DNA of 64,000 nt from Ga0077555 sp041397775 (GCA_041397775.1 JAWKWB010000005.1:124001-188000); one strand, 5' to 3'. Numbered from the stretch's first letter, positions 8,028 through 16,108 are shown. Numbers and translations are program-made. Notes: generated from the letters alone by a model not told the origin.

Positions 8028-9089
8028 GTGATCGTCGACGCCCTCATCCTCGGCGGCTTCGTGTGCGGCATGCTGGCCGGAGGCGCTGCACGCTTCGGCC
8101 GCATCTGCAGCATGAGCGCGATCGAGGACGCCTTTCTCGGACAGGATTTCAGGGCCGCGAAGGCATGGGCTCTGGCCGTTGCGGTGGCGATTGCCGCAAC
8201 GCAGCTCGCCAGCCACGCGGGACTGGCCGATGTGGCGACCTCCCATTACATGCAGCCCAAGATCGACCTGCTCGGCACCTTGGTCGGGGCGATGCTGTTC
8301 GGCCTCGGCATGGCGCTGGCAGGTACCTGTAGCTTCGGCCTGCTGGTGCGCGCTGGCGGCGGCGACCTGCGCGCCGGCGTCACAGCCATGATCGTCGGCA
8401 TTTCCGCGATATCGTTTACCGCGGGCGTCGTTGCCCCCGTTCGGCTCGCCATCGAAGGCAGCGGCGTCATCGATCTCGCCGCGGCGGGCGGCCCTGCCGT
8501 GGATCGCATGATCGCCACCTGGCTCGGACAGCCTGTAGCGGCACTGGTGGCCGTTGCGATCGTGACCGCGCTCGTCCTGCCGGCCGCCATCGACACCAGA
8601 TTGCGGCGACGCCCCCGCCTGCTGATTGCCGCGGTCGTCCTGGGCCTTGCCGTGTCTCTCGGCTGGGCCATAACAACCGCAGCGGTCGACGAACTGCTGC
8701 TGGAGCGCACGGAGAGCCTTTCCTTCGTGGCCCCCGCCGGCCGTGCCCTGCTGCAAGTCATGATGTCCCCCTTCCGCAACGTCGGCTTCGGGATTGCAGC
8801 CATGTTCGGCGCGATCGCCGCATCGTTCCTGGTCGCAGCGCTGCGCCGCGAACTCCGCTGGGAGGCCTTCGACGATCCTACCGAAATGCGACGCCATCTG
8901 GCGGGCGGCGCCCTGATGGGCCTCGGCGGCGTTTTGGCGCACGGCTGCACCATCGGACAGGGTTTGTCTGCAGCCAGTACACTGACTATCTCTGCAGTGA
9001 TCTTCGTTGCCGGGGCGCTCATCGGCGCGCGCTTCGGCCTATGGTACTTGATCGACGGTGCGGCCTTGTGGCGTTTGGGAAATCGTTGA
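8028..9089 (+). CDS. soxT: SoxT, YeeE/YedE-family sulfur-compound permease
   Basis: A 353-residue polytopic inner-membrane protein with about 9-10 hydrophobic segments and two-fold internal similarity. The repeated signatures are GxARFGRICSMS near the N-terminus, AGTCSFG in the middle and LAHGCTIGQGLSA near the C-terminus. Conserved Cys residues in such motifs are the thiosulfate or sulfur relay of YeeE/TsuA proteins. The start is GTG with TGGAG eight bases upstream. It follows soxR, the position of soxT in soxSRT operons. The exact substrate is not known from sequence. Confidence 0.87.
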   Translation: MIVDALILGGFVCGMLAGGAARFGRICSMSAIEDAFLGQDFRAAKAWALAVAVAIAATQLASHAGLADVATSHYMQPKIDLLGTLVGAMLFGLGMALAGTCSFGLLVRAGGGDLRAGVTAMIVGISAISFTAGVVAPVRLAIEGSGVIDLAAAGGPAVDRMIATWLGQPVAALVAVAIVTALVLPAAIDTRLRRRPRLLIAAVVLGLAVSLGWAITTAAVDELLLERTESLSFVAPAGRALLQVMMSPFRNVGFGIAAMFGAIAASFLVAALRRELRWEAFDDPTEMRRHLAGGALMGLGGVLAHGCTIGQGLSAASTLTISAVIFVAGALIGARFGLWYLIDGAALWRLGNR

Positions 9090-9168
9090 CGCCGATCTGA
9101 CGCATTGGCCATACGGACGCGATATTTTAAGAAGACCGAGAGTTAACGATCCTCACGAGGAGAACACG

Positions 9169-9558
9169 ATGCGTGCCTTCTGTTCCACTGTCGCAGCAGC
9201 AATGCTCGTTCTGGCCGTCACGCCTGCCAACGCGCAGGATGCCGAAGCCGGCGAGGACGTGTTCAAGCGCTGCAAGGCTTGCCATCAGGTCGGCGAAAGC
9301 GCCAAGAACGCGGTCGGTCCGAACCTGAACGGCCTGTTCGGCCGCAAGGCGGGCTCGGTTGCGGGCTTCAACTACTCCGAAGCCAACAAGAGCTCGGGCC
9401 TCACCTGGGACGAGGCGACCTTCGTGAAGTACATCAAGGACCCCCGCGCGGCGATGCCGGGTAACAAGATGGCGTTCGCCGGCCTCAAGGACGAGCAGGA
9501 CGTGAAGGACGTCGTGGCGTTCCTCAAGCAGTTCGACGCCACCGGCAAGAAGAAGTGA
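9169..9558 (+). CDS. Small periplasmic cytochrome c (c550/c2 type)
   Basis: A 129-residue class I cytochrome c: signal peptide ending at ANAQ, haem motif CKACH near residue 38, the GPNLNGLFGRKAG segment and the Met ligand in PGNKMAFAG. The GAGGAG before ATG is strong. Directly behind the sox genes, it is the natural electron acceptor for SoxAX and SoxCD and the donor to the terminal oxidase. That pairing is inferred from position. Confidence 0.93.
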   Translation: MRAFCSTVAAAMLVLAVTPANAQDAEAGEDVFKRCKACHQVGESAKNAVGPNLNGLFGRKAGSVAGFNYSEANKSSGLTWDEATFVKYIKDPRAAMPGNKMAFAGLKDEQDVKDVVAFLKQFDATGKKK

Positions 9559-9590
9559 GCGAAGCCGTCCACCATGGCGCAGCCACGGTG

Positions 9591-9626
9591 ACGCGTTGTC
9601 GTCTTTCGACGCGCAACTGTCTTTTT
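9591..9626 (+). terminator. Possible intrinsic terminator after the cytochrome c gene
   Basis: GTTG-T-CGTC pairs with GACG-CG-CAAC around a TTTC loop and is followed by CTGTCTTTTT. It lies 33 bp after the cytochrome stop codon, a sensible end for the soxAXSRT-cyt transcript. Confidence 0.5.
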
Positions 9627-9638
9627 GCAGGTTGACAG

Positions 9639-9702
9639 AGCCCGCCAAATACTGTGAATGGCGGGCTCGGGACGCGATGGCGGCAACGCCACCCCGCGTC
9701 CC
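9639..9702. other. Two adjacent stem-loops just upstream of tRNA-Leu
   Basis: AGCCCGCC (9639) pairs with GGCGGGCT (9660). Immediately after, GGGACGCG (9669) pairs with CGCGTCCC (9695) enclosing TGGCG-GCAA-CGCCA. Neither is followed by a T tract. They could be processing or leader structures of the tRNA transcript or a backup terminator. I cannot decide. Confidence 0.4.
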
Positions 9703-9709
9703 GTACAGT

Positions 9710-9794
9710 GCCCAGATGGCGGAATTGGTAGACGCACCAGTTTCAGGTACTGGCGGGTAACACCGTGGAGGTTCGAGTCCTCTTCTGGGCACCA
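9710..9794 (+). tRNA. tRNA-Leu, anticodon CAG
   Basis: An 85-nt class II tRNA. The acceptor stem GCCCAGA pairs with TCTGGGC, followed by encoded ACCA. The anticodon stem CCAGT/ACTGG holds the loop TTCAGGT with CAG in the anticodon positions. A long variable arm and the GGTTCGAGTCC T-arm follow, as expected for leucine tRNA. Confidence 0.97.
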
Positions 9795-10287
9795 TTTTCA
9801 AGCATGATCGTGCTGCACCGGCCGCCGTGGGTGGCCACGGGCCGTTCTCGCGACGGCACCTTCAGCAAGGCATCTGCCGTCTCTTGCGATCATCGATGAT
9901 AAGTCCCCTCGCTGCACACGTGTACGGTGGGTGCGCCTTCGCGATCGGCTTGCGCTGCGGCATGCAGGGCGGGGTTTTGACCCCGGTCAATGCAATCGCC
10001 TCCGAACACATGCCAATGAGTCAAAAACCCTCGGGCATTTGATCCGGCCGCAAGCGGGCTGTCCGCAGGCATGGCGCCAAGTCCGCCGGTCGGGCGCGAG
10101 ATCCTCCTCGCCGTCGCGGCCGCCGCTTTCGTCGGCCTCCGCAAACCATCATTTGCCCGCCCGATCCCGACAAATATGGCGTTGCAGGTTTGGATCGCCA
10201 GTCGGGCCGATAGCTTGACGGTCATGCCCCCTGCGGCATCAGCCAGGACCAAGGACCGACAATTCGCGTGACATGAGGAGTTCGCAA
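9795..10287. other. Non-coding stretch after tRNA-Leu
   Basis: About 490 bp without a convincing gene. Short open frames exist on both strands but none has a ribosome binding site or recognisable product. I found no repeat of the tRNA 3' end that would mark an integrated element. The last bases hold the GAGGAG of the next gene. Confidence 0.5.
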
Positions 10288-11334
10288 ATGACACCGCAGC
10301 AGCTGGAACGGGCACTACAGGATCCGGCTGCGGTTTTTTCCTCGCCGGAGAGCGTCCTTGCCGAGACGACCCTCTCGCGATCCCAAAAGGTCGAGATCCT
10401 GATGCGATGGGAATACGACGCTGCGGAGCAGGCCGTGGCGCTCGAAGAAGGAATGCCCGGAAGAGAGACCGGAATGCAGCGGCGCGTCCTGTTGGCCCTT
10501 GGACAGCTCGGCGCCCGCATCGACACCGAGCGCATCGGCCCGACGAAGCAGCACGGCGTTTCTCACGTCCGCCTGGTCGGGCCCGAACCTGCATCAAACG
10601 GGAAAGCGGCAGCAACCATCGCGTCGGCAAAAGGCCGCACGCTCCCCAACCTGGGGCCAGACGCCTACGCGCGGTGGCGCGACAGCGACCTTGGCCGCAT
10701 CACGGAGCATCTCGAACGCCGCTTGATGCGCGATCTCGTCGGCGACGTCGCAGGCGAGACGTTGCTCGACGTCGGATGCGGCGACGGTGACTTCGCGCTC
10801 GAGTTTGCCGCGCGCGGCGCTGCCGTCACGGGAATTGATGCCTCGGCCGAGATGATCGCGACCGCTCGGAACAAGCTTGGTCGAGCCAGATACAACGTAT
10901 CGTTCGAGGTCGCGTCGGCCGATGCCCTGCCATTTCCGGACGCCTCGTTCGATGTCGTCGTCGCGATGACCATCCTCTGTTTCGTGCAGGATGCCCCTCC
11001 CGTGTTCGCTGAGATCGCGCGCGTCCTGCGCCCGGGCGGGCGGCTCGTCATCGGCGAACTCGGCCGGTGGAGCACCTGGGCGGCCGAAAGGCGCGTTCGT
11101 GCCTGGCTCGGCTCGGCACTTTGGCAACGCGGGCGGTTCCGCACCGCGGGCGAACTGCAGCGGCTCGCGCGCGGCGCCGGCCTGCGGCCCGGAGCGGTTC
11201 ACGGCGCAGTCTACTATCCCCGGACCAATATCGCGGCCCGCGCCATGCGGTCCGCCGACGCCCGGTTGGGCAGGCTGACGACGCTCGGGGCCGCCTTTCT
11301 CGCTGTCGCTGCAACCAAGCCGCCAGCGCGCTGA
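10288..11334 (+). CDS. SAM-dependent methyltransferase with extra N-terminal helical module
   Basis: A 348-residue soluble protein. Residues about 120-345 are a class I methyltransferase: motif I LLDVGCGDGDFALEFA, the acidic GIDAS of motif II, and the SADALPFPDASFDVV and ARVLRPGGRLVIGE motifs, so it resembles UbiE/Methyltransf_11. The first ~75 residues are a separate helical module (MTPQQLERAL, then MRWEYDAAEQAVALEEGM) like a small alphaproteobacterial hypothetical protein that is usually free-standing. An ATG five codons upstream is possible, but this ATG has GAGGAG seven bases before it. The substrate is unknown. Confidence 0.82.
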   Translation: MTPQQLERALQDPAAVFSSPESVLAETTLSRSQKVEILMRWEYDAAEQAVALEEGMPGRETGMQRRVLLALGQLGARIDTERIGPTKQHGVSHVRLVGPEPASNGKAAATIASAKGRTLPNLGPDAYARWRDSDLGRITEHLERRLMRDLVGDVAGETLLDVGCGDGDFALEFAARGAAVTGIDASAEMIATARNKLGRARYNVSFEVASADALPFPDASFDVVVAMTILCFVQDAPPVFAEIARVLRPGGRLVIGELGRWSTWAAERRVRAWLGSALWQRGRFRTAGELQRLARGAGLRPGAVHGAVYYPRTNIAARAMRSADARLGRLTTLGAAFLAVAATKPPAR

Positions 11335-11353
11335 CCCCGCGCAACGACGACAA

Positions 11354-11376
11354 AGGCCCCGCCGATGGCGAGGCCT
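11354..11376. terminator. Weak hairpin between convergent genes
   Basis: AGGCC-C-CGCC pairs with GGCG-A-GGCCT around GAT between the methyltransferase and the response regulator. There is no T tract, so it is only a candidate terminator. Confidence 0.3.
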
Positions 11377-11499
11377 CGATCTCGTCGTGTCGGGCAACGA
11401 TCAGGCGCTTCTCACGCCGGAAAGATCCACTCGGGTTTCCCGGACGATGCACCACGCGCGGCGATGCACGGTCCTGCCGCACCGGGACTGACCCTTGCC

Positions 11500-13017
11500 T
11501 CAGCCGCTGGTGCGCTCTTCGAGGCCGTAGTCGCGCATTTTGCGATAAAGCGTCGACCGGCCGATGTTGAGCCGCTTGGCGACCTCGGTCATGTGACCAC
11601 GGTAGCGCCCGAGTGCGAGCCGGATCATATCCGCCTCGATCGCCTCCAGCGTGCGGATTTCGCCGCTATCGTCCACGGCTGGAATGCCGAGCGATCCGCG
11701 CGTCGCCGAACCCGAAGGTGCAACCTCGATCGTCTGCGGCACGGTTGCCTCCGCGCCGAGCAGCGCGGGGCCCGTGTAGACCGGACGGCGCGCGATCTGC
11801 GGCGGCGCAGCGGGAACATTTGCGGCGAAGCCCTCGACGTGCGCCGCGATCTGCGGGAATTCGTTGACCGTCAATACCGGTCCATCGGCCAGGACGACGG
11901 CGCGGAACACCGCGTTTTCGAGCTGGCGAACATTGCCGGGCCACGTGTACCGGGTGAGCAGGGAAAGCGCCGCCTCGTCGATACCGGTGATGCGCTTGCC
12001 TTCTTCCGCGGTGAAACGGCTGAGAAAGTGCATTGCCAGCTCGGGCACGTCGTCGATGCGGTCGCGAAGCGGCGGCACGAAGATCGGGAACACGTTGAGG
12101 CGGTAGTAGAGATCCTCGCGGAACTTGCCTTCCTTCACCAACTGGATCATGTCGCGGTTGGTCGCCGAAATCAGGCGGAAGTTGACCTTCACCGGGCGCT
12201 TTCCGCCGACGGGATCGATCTCGCCTTCCTGCAGCGCGCGCAGCAGCTTGACCTGCGCATCGAGCGGTAGTTCACCGACTTCGTCGAGGAACAGCGTGCC
12301 GCCGTCGGCCTCCTGGAACTTGCCGACCCTGCGATCGACGGCACCGGTGAAAGCGCCGCGCTCGTGGCCGAACAGGATGCTTTCCACGAGGTTCTCAGGG
12401 ATCGCGCCGCAGTTCACCGTTACGAACGGCTGGCCGGCCCGCTCACTCTCACCTTGGATCGAGCGCGCGATCAGTTCCTTGCCGACGCCCGACTCGCCTT
12501 CGACGAGGACCGGAATGTTGGAGGACGCAGCGCGACGACCCAGCGACACGACGCGAGACATCGTATCGCCGCGCATCACGAGATCCGCGAAGGTCAGTCG
12601 CCCCTCGACCTTCTTCTTGATGCGCTTGATTTCACCTTGCAGCGCCTCGATCTTGAGTGCGCTGCGCATCGACACTTCGAGACGCTCGGGCGATGCCGGC
12701 TTGATCACGAAGTCCGTAGCACCCGCCCGCATCGCACCGATCGCTGCATCGATCGACCCGTTCGCGGTCTGCACGATGATGGGTGGCGTGCTGGGGTTGC
12801 GGGCGATCCGGTCGAGCACCGCCATGCCGTCTGTACCCGGCATGACGAGATCGAGCAGAACGAGAGAGATCCCGTCCCCTTCGGGCCCTTCCAGGACCTG
12901 CAGGGCTTGCTCACCGCCTTGTGCGGTGCGCGTCTCATAACCGAGACGCTTGATCATTTCTTCGAGGATACGCCGCTGTGCGGGATCGTCATCGACGATA
13001 AGGACGCGCTTGGCCAT
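11500..13017 (-). CDS. Sigma-54-dependent response regulator, NtrC family
   Basis: 505 residues in three domains. The receiver domain is residues 1-120 (VDDD acidic patch, phospho-acceptor Asp in LLDLVMPG). The AAA+ activator domain is about 145-380 (Walker A GESGVGKE, GAFTGA loop that contacts sigma-54, Walker B GGTLFLDEVGEL). A linker leads to a Fis-type HTH at the C-terminus (EVAKRLNIGRSTLYRKM). It should activate sigma-54 promoters once phosphorylated. No histidine kinase lies beside it, so it is an orphan regulator here. There is no clear ribosome binding site. The receiver domain fixes the start. Confidence 0.93.
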   Translation of the reverse strand: MAKRVLIVDDDPAQRRILEEMIKRLGYETRTAQGGEQALQVLEGPEGDGISLVLLDLVMPGTDGMAVLDRIARNPSTPPIIVQTANGSIDAAIGAMRAGATDFVIKPASPERLEVSMRSALKIEALQGEIKRIKKKVEGRLTFADLVMRGDTMSRVVSLGRRAASSNIPVLVEGESGVGKELIARSIQGESERAGQPFVTVNCGAIPENLVESILFGHERGAFTGAVDRRVGKFQEADGGTLFLDEVGELPLDAQVKLLRALQEGEIDPVGGKRPVKVNFRLISATNRDMIQLVKEGKFREDLYYRLNVFPIFVPPLRDRIDDVPELAMHFLSRFTAEEGKRITGIDEAALSLLTRYTWPGNVRQLENAVFRAVVLADGPVLTVNEFPQIAAHVEGFAANVPAAPPQIARRPVYTGPALLGAEATVPQTIEVAPSGSATRGSLGIPAVDDSGEIRTLEAIEADMIRLALGRYRGHMTEVAKRLNIGRSTLYRKMRDYGLEERTSG

Positions 13018-13278
13018 TTGTTACAAGACTCACGCAACGCTACTGACACTTGCGAGCGAAAGAACGAATGCACCAACCCGGCACGTCCATCCACACTCGG
13101 CTTACTCGGATGCCCTCAATCTGCCCGACAAGAGTAAATGGTTGGTTGCGCAGGCCGCCTTACTGGCTCTTTTTTGGACGGGGTCGTTTTATTTTGTCAC
13201 GAAAGCGGATGTCGCCCGCTCGGGCACCGGGCCGCAACGCCCCCACCGGGAGATCGTTGCCGGCCCGGCCGATCGGCA

Positions 13279-13617
13279 TCAGCGCTCGATGAAGACCGCG
13301 ATCGCCGCACTCGCAATGACGGCGGGATCCTGATGCTCTGTATCGGGAACGTCTAGACCACCCTTGACGGCCTTCACCGTGACGTTGCCGACGGGAAGTG
13401 ATTGCCGCACCTTTTCGATATCTACCATTTCCGGGCGCTGTACGCCGATCGTCACATCCACGTCGATCGATGCCTTGTCCACGCCCAGCGTGCGGATGAA
13501 GACGAGCGAGCTGTGGTGCAGCGCATCCTGCACCGCACGCAGGGCCGCCTTCGTATAGTCCGAGCCGTGCAGGTCGTTGCCGGCGCCCAGCTCGAGGATC
13601 ACTCTCTTGCGTGCCAT
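13279..13617 (-). CDS. Lin0512-family protein, copy A
   Basis: A 112-residue cytosolic protein of the Lin0512 family (TIGR02058-type), function unknown. The family's conserved N-terminal motif GxGxDxHG is intact here as GAGNDLHG at about residue 11. The rest alternates strands and helices, with VDVTIGVQRPE in the middle and a terminal IASAAIAVFIER. It lies 8 bp behind a second member of the family on the same strand, so the two are co-transcribed and may form a hetero-oligomer. Two tandem hairpins lie upstream of the pair. Confidence 0.85.
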   Translation of the reverse strand: MARKRVILELGAGNDLHGSDYTKAALRAVQDALHHSSLVFIRTLGVDKASIDVDVTIGVQRPEMVDIEKVRQSLPVGNVTVKAVKGGLDVPDTEHQDPAVIASAAIAVFIER

Positions 13618-13625
13618 ATCGCCCC

Positions 13626-13967
13626 TCATGCCAGATCGAGAGAAACCGTGACGGCCGCGTGCGCGATCATCGTCGCGTCCGTGCCCTCGGTGTTGGGAAT
13701 GGAAAGCCCGCCGTCCACGACCTCGATGCTCCCCTTGCCGTACGGCAGAACCTCGAGCACCGCCGCCTTGTCGACTGTCTCGGGCCGCGGCACGCCGATA
13801 CGCACGGAAACATGCATCGCATCCAGCGGCTGCCCCATCACCGTCGCCACCGACAGCGAGTTGTGCCAAAGGGCATCCTTCAAGGCCCGCACCGCCGCCT
13901 TCGTCGAGTCCGAGCCCCGGATGTCGGTACCCATCCCGATCTCCAGCACCATCCGCTTCAATGTCAT
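13626..13967 (-). CDS. Lin0512-family protein, copy B (motif His replaced by Arg)
   Basis: A 113-residue paralogue of the following gene: they share TKAA.RA..DAL.H.SL, the V.IGV.RPE segment and the C-terminal IA.AA..V pattern. In copy B the family motif reads GMGTDIRG, with Arg in place of the conserved His, so it may have lost a catalytic or binding role and act as a partner subunit. It is the first gene of the pair. The start at 13967 has GAGG upstream at a long spacing. A second ATG five codons in is possible. Confidence 0.82.
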   Translation of the reverse strand: MTLKRMVLEIGMGTDIRGSDSTKAAVRALKDALWHNSLSVATVMGQPLDAMHVSVRIGVPRPETVDKAAVLEVLPYGKGSIEVVDGGLSIPNTEGTDATMIAHAAVTVSLDLA

Positions 13968-14006
13968 GTGTACTGACCTCGCCTGTTGCCTTGCTGTGCG
14001 ACGCCG

Positions 14007-14083
14007 CTCGTGTTCCGGCTCCGACACTTGGTTTCCCGTGCGTCGTACTCTGGACCAAGTGTCGGAGCCAGAAGCAACACCAG
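14007..14083 (-). other. Structured element 1 (long hairpin), upstream of the Lin0512 pair
   Basis: Read on the minus strand: an outer stem CTGGTGTT/AACACGAG, an internal loop, then a perfect 16-bp stem GGCTCCGACACTTGGT with ACCAAGTGTCGGAGCC (14054-14069 and 14017-14032) closing a 21-nt loop. It lies 40 bp before the copy B start codon. It is homologous to element 2, and all five stem differences are compensated. It could be RNA (leader, riboswitch-like) or a dyad operator. Confidence 0.7.
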
Positions 14084-14096
14084 CAACTCCATGATT

Positions 14097-14175
14097 CTCG
14101 TGTAGCGCCTGCATCTGACGTTTGCATGCCAGCCCAGTCGCGACCTGGGACCAAACGTCAGATGCGCGACACGAG
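14097..14175 (-). other. Structured element 2 (long hairpin), tandem homologue of element 1
   Basis: Read on the minus strand: outer stem CTCGTGT/ACACGAG, internal loop, 13-bp stem GCATCTGACGTTT with AAACGTCAGATGC (14153-14165 and 14111-14123), and a terminal region with an inner CCCAG/CTGGG helix. It begins 90 bp upstream of element 1 and shares the GGTCC entry to the loop and the ACACGAG 3' flank. Confidence 0.7.
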
Positions 14176-14902
14176 CGGCCGCATCCCCCACAGCATAGCA
14201 GGCTCTCCGGTCAAAGCCCCAGAGCCGTCGGGCAGCGCGACCCCGCCGCTGCCTCCCGTTCCCAACTGCCAGGCCTACCGCTGTCGACGTCGCCCCCGCC
14301 GGCGCACGCGGGAGCCATGCTTACTCAAATATAAATTCAAAGTTCATTCAACTTTATTTCCAAATGATAAATACCAGAATTCCACCGAAGTTGCATCGCC
14401 TCGTTTACGCGCAATTCCTAAGAACGATCAACTTCGGTACCAGGGAGGCAGGTGCGACCCGATGCTGCCGTCATAAGTACCCTGCGCGTCGCGTCCCGAC
14501 GCCTGAACCGTTCTCCCCCTCTCCACGATCCCTGCCTCCGCAGCGCGCCGCAGCCGGAGAAGGCGATCAAAAAATCAAACATCGCATTGATTTTGCGCAC
14601 CAATTATTGCATCCGCCACGACCGGGCCGGTCGTTGGCCAGACCCCCGCGCGCCCTCCATTTTGAATCGCCTCGACTATAGAACCGCGATAGAAGCCTGG
14701 ACGGAATGCCTAACAGGCATTCATATTTAGGGAAAATTAGCCATGGAATATCGACTCCGCCAAAAAGCCTTTGGCGCCCTCCCGTGTTAATATCTTCTTT
14801 GGTGGTTGAGCCTAGAAATGTCCTTGTGAGCGGCGACGAAGTTCACTGCGAACACTGAAACGGAGGGCAATCAAGCCCTCGGGTGGAGTTCGGAGAGTGA
14901 CA
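14176..14902. other. Intergenic stretch with an AT-rich patch before the pilin gene
   Basis: No gene is supported here. Bases 14320-14370 are strikingly AT-rich for this window and hold a dyad AAAGTT-CATTC-AACTTT (14339-14355). Two small hairpins lie nearer the pilin: GAATGCCT-AAC-AGGCATTC (14704-14722) and CGCCAAA-AAGCC-TTTGGCG (14758-14776). The pilin promoter should be in the last 200 bp. Confidence 0.5.
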
Positions 14903-15076
14903 ATGAAGACCCTGAAGAATTTCGTGAAGTGCGAGTCGGGCGCAACGGCTATCGAGTACGGCCTCATCGCCGCCCTGATCGGCGTTTCCATCGTGACGAT
15001 CGTCCAGTCCGTCGGCGCCGAAGTCAAGGCGACCTTCACGGGCGTCGAGGCCGGCCTGAAGATGCGCGGCATGTAA
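14903..15076 (+). CDS. Flp/Fap-type pilin
   Basis: A 57-residue prepilin. A short leader (MKTLKNFVKCESG) is followed by the type IVb signature ATAIEYGLIAALIGVSIV: prepilin peptidase cuts after Gly13, Glu18 is the conserved Glu5 of the mature pilin, and EYG is typical of Flp. The hydrophobic helix anchors the subunit until assembly into Tad/Flp pili. No tad secretion genes are in view, so this is an isolated pilin gene. A CGGAGAG site lies a few bases before the ATG. Confidence 0.9.
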   Translation: MKTLKNFVKCESGATAIEYGLIAALIGVSIVTIVQSVGAEVKATFTGVEAGLKMRGM

Positions 15077-15109
15077 TGCCGCCGGCGCCGAATGCGGCGT
15101 CGCCAGCAT

Positions 15110-15157
15110 AGATCGAGGCCGCCGACACCATATGGTGTCAGGCAGCTTTCGATTTTT
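15110..15157 (+). terminator. Intrinsic terminator after the pilin gene
   Basis: GACACC-ATAT-GGTGTC (15124-15139) is extended by GCC/GGC flanks and followed by TTTCGATTTTT. It lies between the convergent pilin and EamA genes and fits pilin transcription end. Confidence 0.65.
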
Positions 15158-15175
15158 GTGGACCTGAAAGTCTCG

Positions 15176-16108
15176 CTATTGATCGATTGATGTCTTTGAG
15201 CTGCGCTCGCCCCGCGATGCCAACACGGCGCCGGTCGTAACGAGACCCGCAGCGATCCAGATCGCCGCCGTTGCGCGCGCCAACCCCAAGCCGGAAAGCA
15301 GCAGCGTCGACAAGAGCGGGGTCGCATACGACGCGACGCCGAGCAGCCGAAGATTGCCGCGTTTCATGCCTTCATCCCAAAGATTGAACGCGATCCCGAC
15401 CGGCCCGATGCCAAGCGCCAGGACGGCCAGCCAGGCCGACGTGCTGCCTGGAACGTAGGTCGTTTCCACGGCCGAATGAATGACGGCGGCACCGATGGCG
15501 GTCAGTCCGCACGATCCCACGACGATGGCGCCCGGCACTGCGGAAAACAGCCTGAGCCCCACCGAATAGCTGGCCCAGATGACAGCCGCGAGGCCGGCAA
15601 AGAGATAGCCGTCACTCATCCCCCCGAAATTCACGCCGCCGCCGCGGCTGGTCAGGATGAGTACCGTTCCCGCCAGCCCGCACAGGGCGCCCGCAATATG
15701 CAGAGCATTCAGGCGCCGGCCGCCCAGCGCCACAGGCAGCAGGCTCGAGCACAAGACGATCAGCAGCGGCCACAGATAGATGATCAGGCTGGCCTCGATC
15801 GCGGGCGCCTTCTGCAGCGCCAGAAAATAACAGACGTGGAACCCCAGAAGCCCATACACGCCCAGCAGCCAGGCGGATAAAGGTGCCTGCCGCATCTCTC
15901 GCAGCGACTGGCCACGCAACCAGGTCCACATCACGCCCGCCAGCGTACCCACCGCGAACGTCATCGCCGACATCTGGAACGGCGGGATCGGCCCGGCCAC
16001 CGTCGTCAATGCCGCCAGCGCCGCCCAAAGAAGAATGGCGCAGAACCCCAGAACCGTCGCCGCAGCCGTCTCGCCATGCCCGCGCCTGGGACTTGCCTGT
16101 GTCGTCAT
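15176..16108 (-). CDS. EamA/DMT-family exporter (YddG-like)
   Basis: A 310-residue inner-membrane protein with about ten transmembrane helices in two homologous EamA halves (first half from GFCAILLWAALAAL, second from DGYLFAGLAAVIWASYSVGL). This drug/metabolite transporter family includes the aromatic amino acid exporter YddG, whose N-terminal pattern (one helix with PIPPFQMSAMTF) is similar. The substrate cannot be read from sequence. Start at 16108 (MTTQASPRR), with GGGGA at a long spacing. Confidence 0.85.
   Translation of the reverse strand: MTTQASPRRGHGETAAATVLGFCAILLWAALAALTTVAGPIPPFQMSAMTFAVGTLAGVMWTWLRGQSLREMRQAPLSAWLLGVYGLLGFHVCYFLALQKAPAIEASLIIYLWPLLIVLCSSLLPVALGGRRLNALHIAGALCGLAGTVLILTSRGGGVNFGGMSDGYLFAGLAAVIWASYSVGLRLFSAVPGAIVVGSCGLTAIGAAVIHSAVETTYVPGSTSAWLAVLALGIGPVGIAFNLWDEGMKRGNLRLLGVASYATPLLSTLLLSGLGLARATAAIWIAAGLVTTGAVLASRGERSSKTSIDQ

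Noticed and set aside
9795..10287. Genomic island integrated at tRNA-Leu
   Set aside because: No integrase, no repeat of the tRNA 3' end found by eye, and ordinary genes follow.
14007..14175. Intrinsic terminators or a known riboswitch class
   Set aside because: No T tracts follow either hairpin, and I do not see conserved cores of TPP, SAM, cobalamin, glycine or similar riboswitches. A formal Rfam search was not possible.
14364..14681. A 105-codon plus-strand open frame
   Set aside because: Starts inside the AT-rich patch, no ribosome binding site, no recognisable domain, Pro/Arg-rich product.
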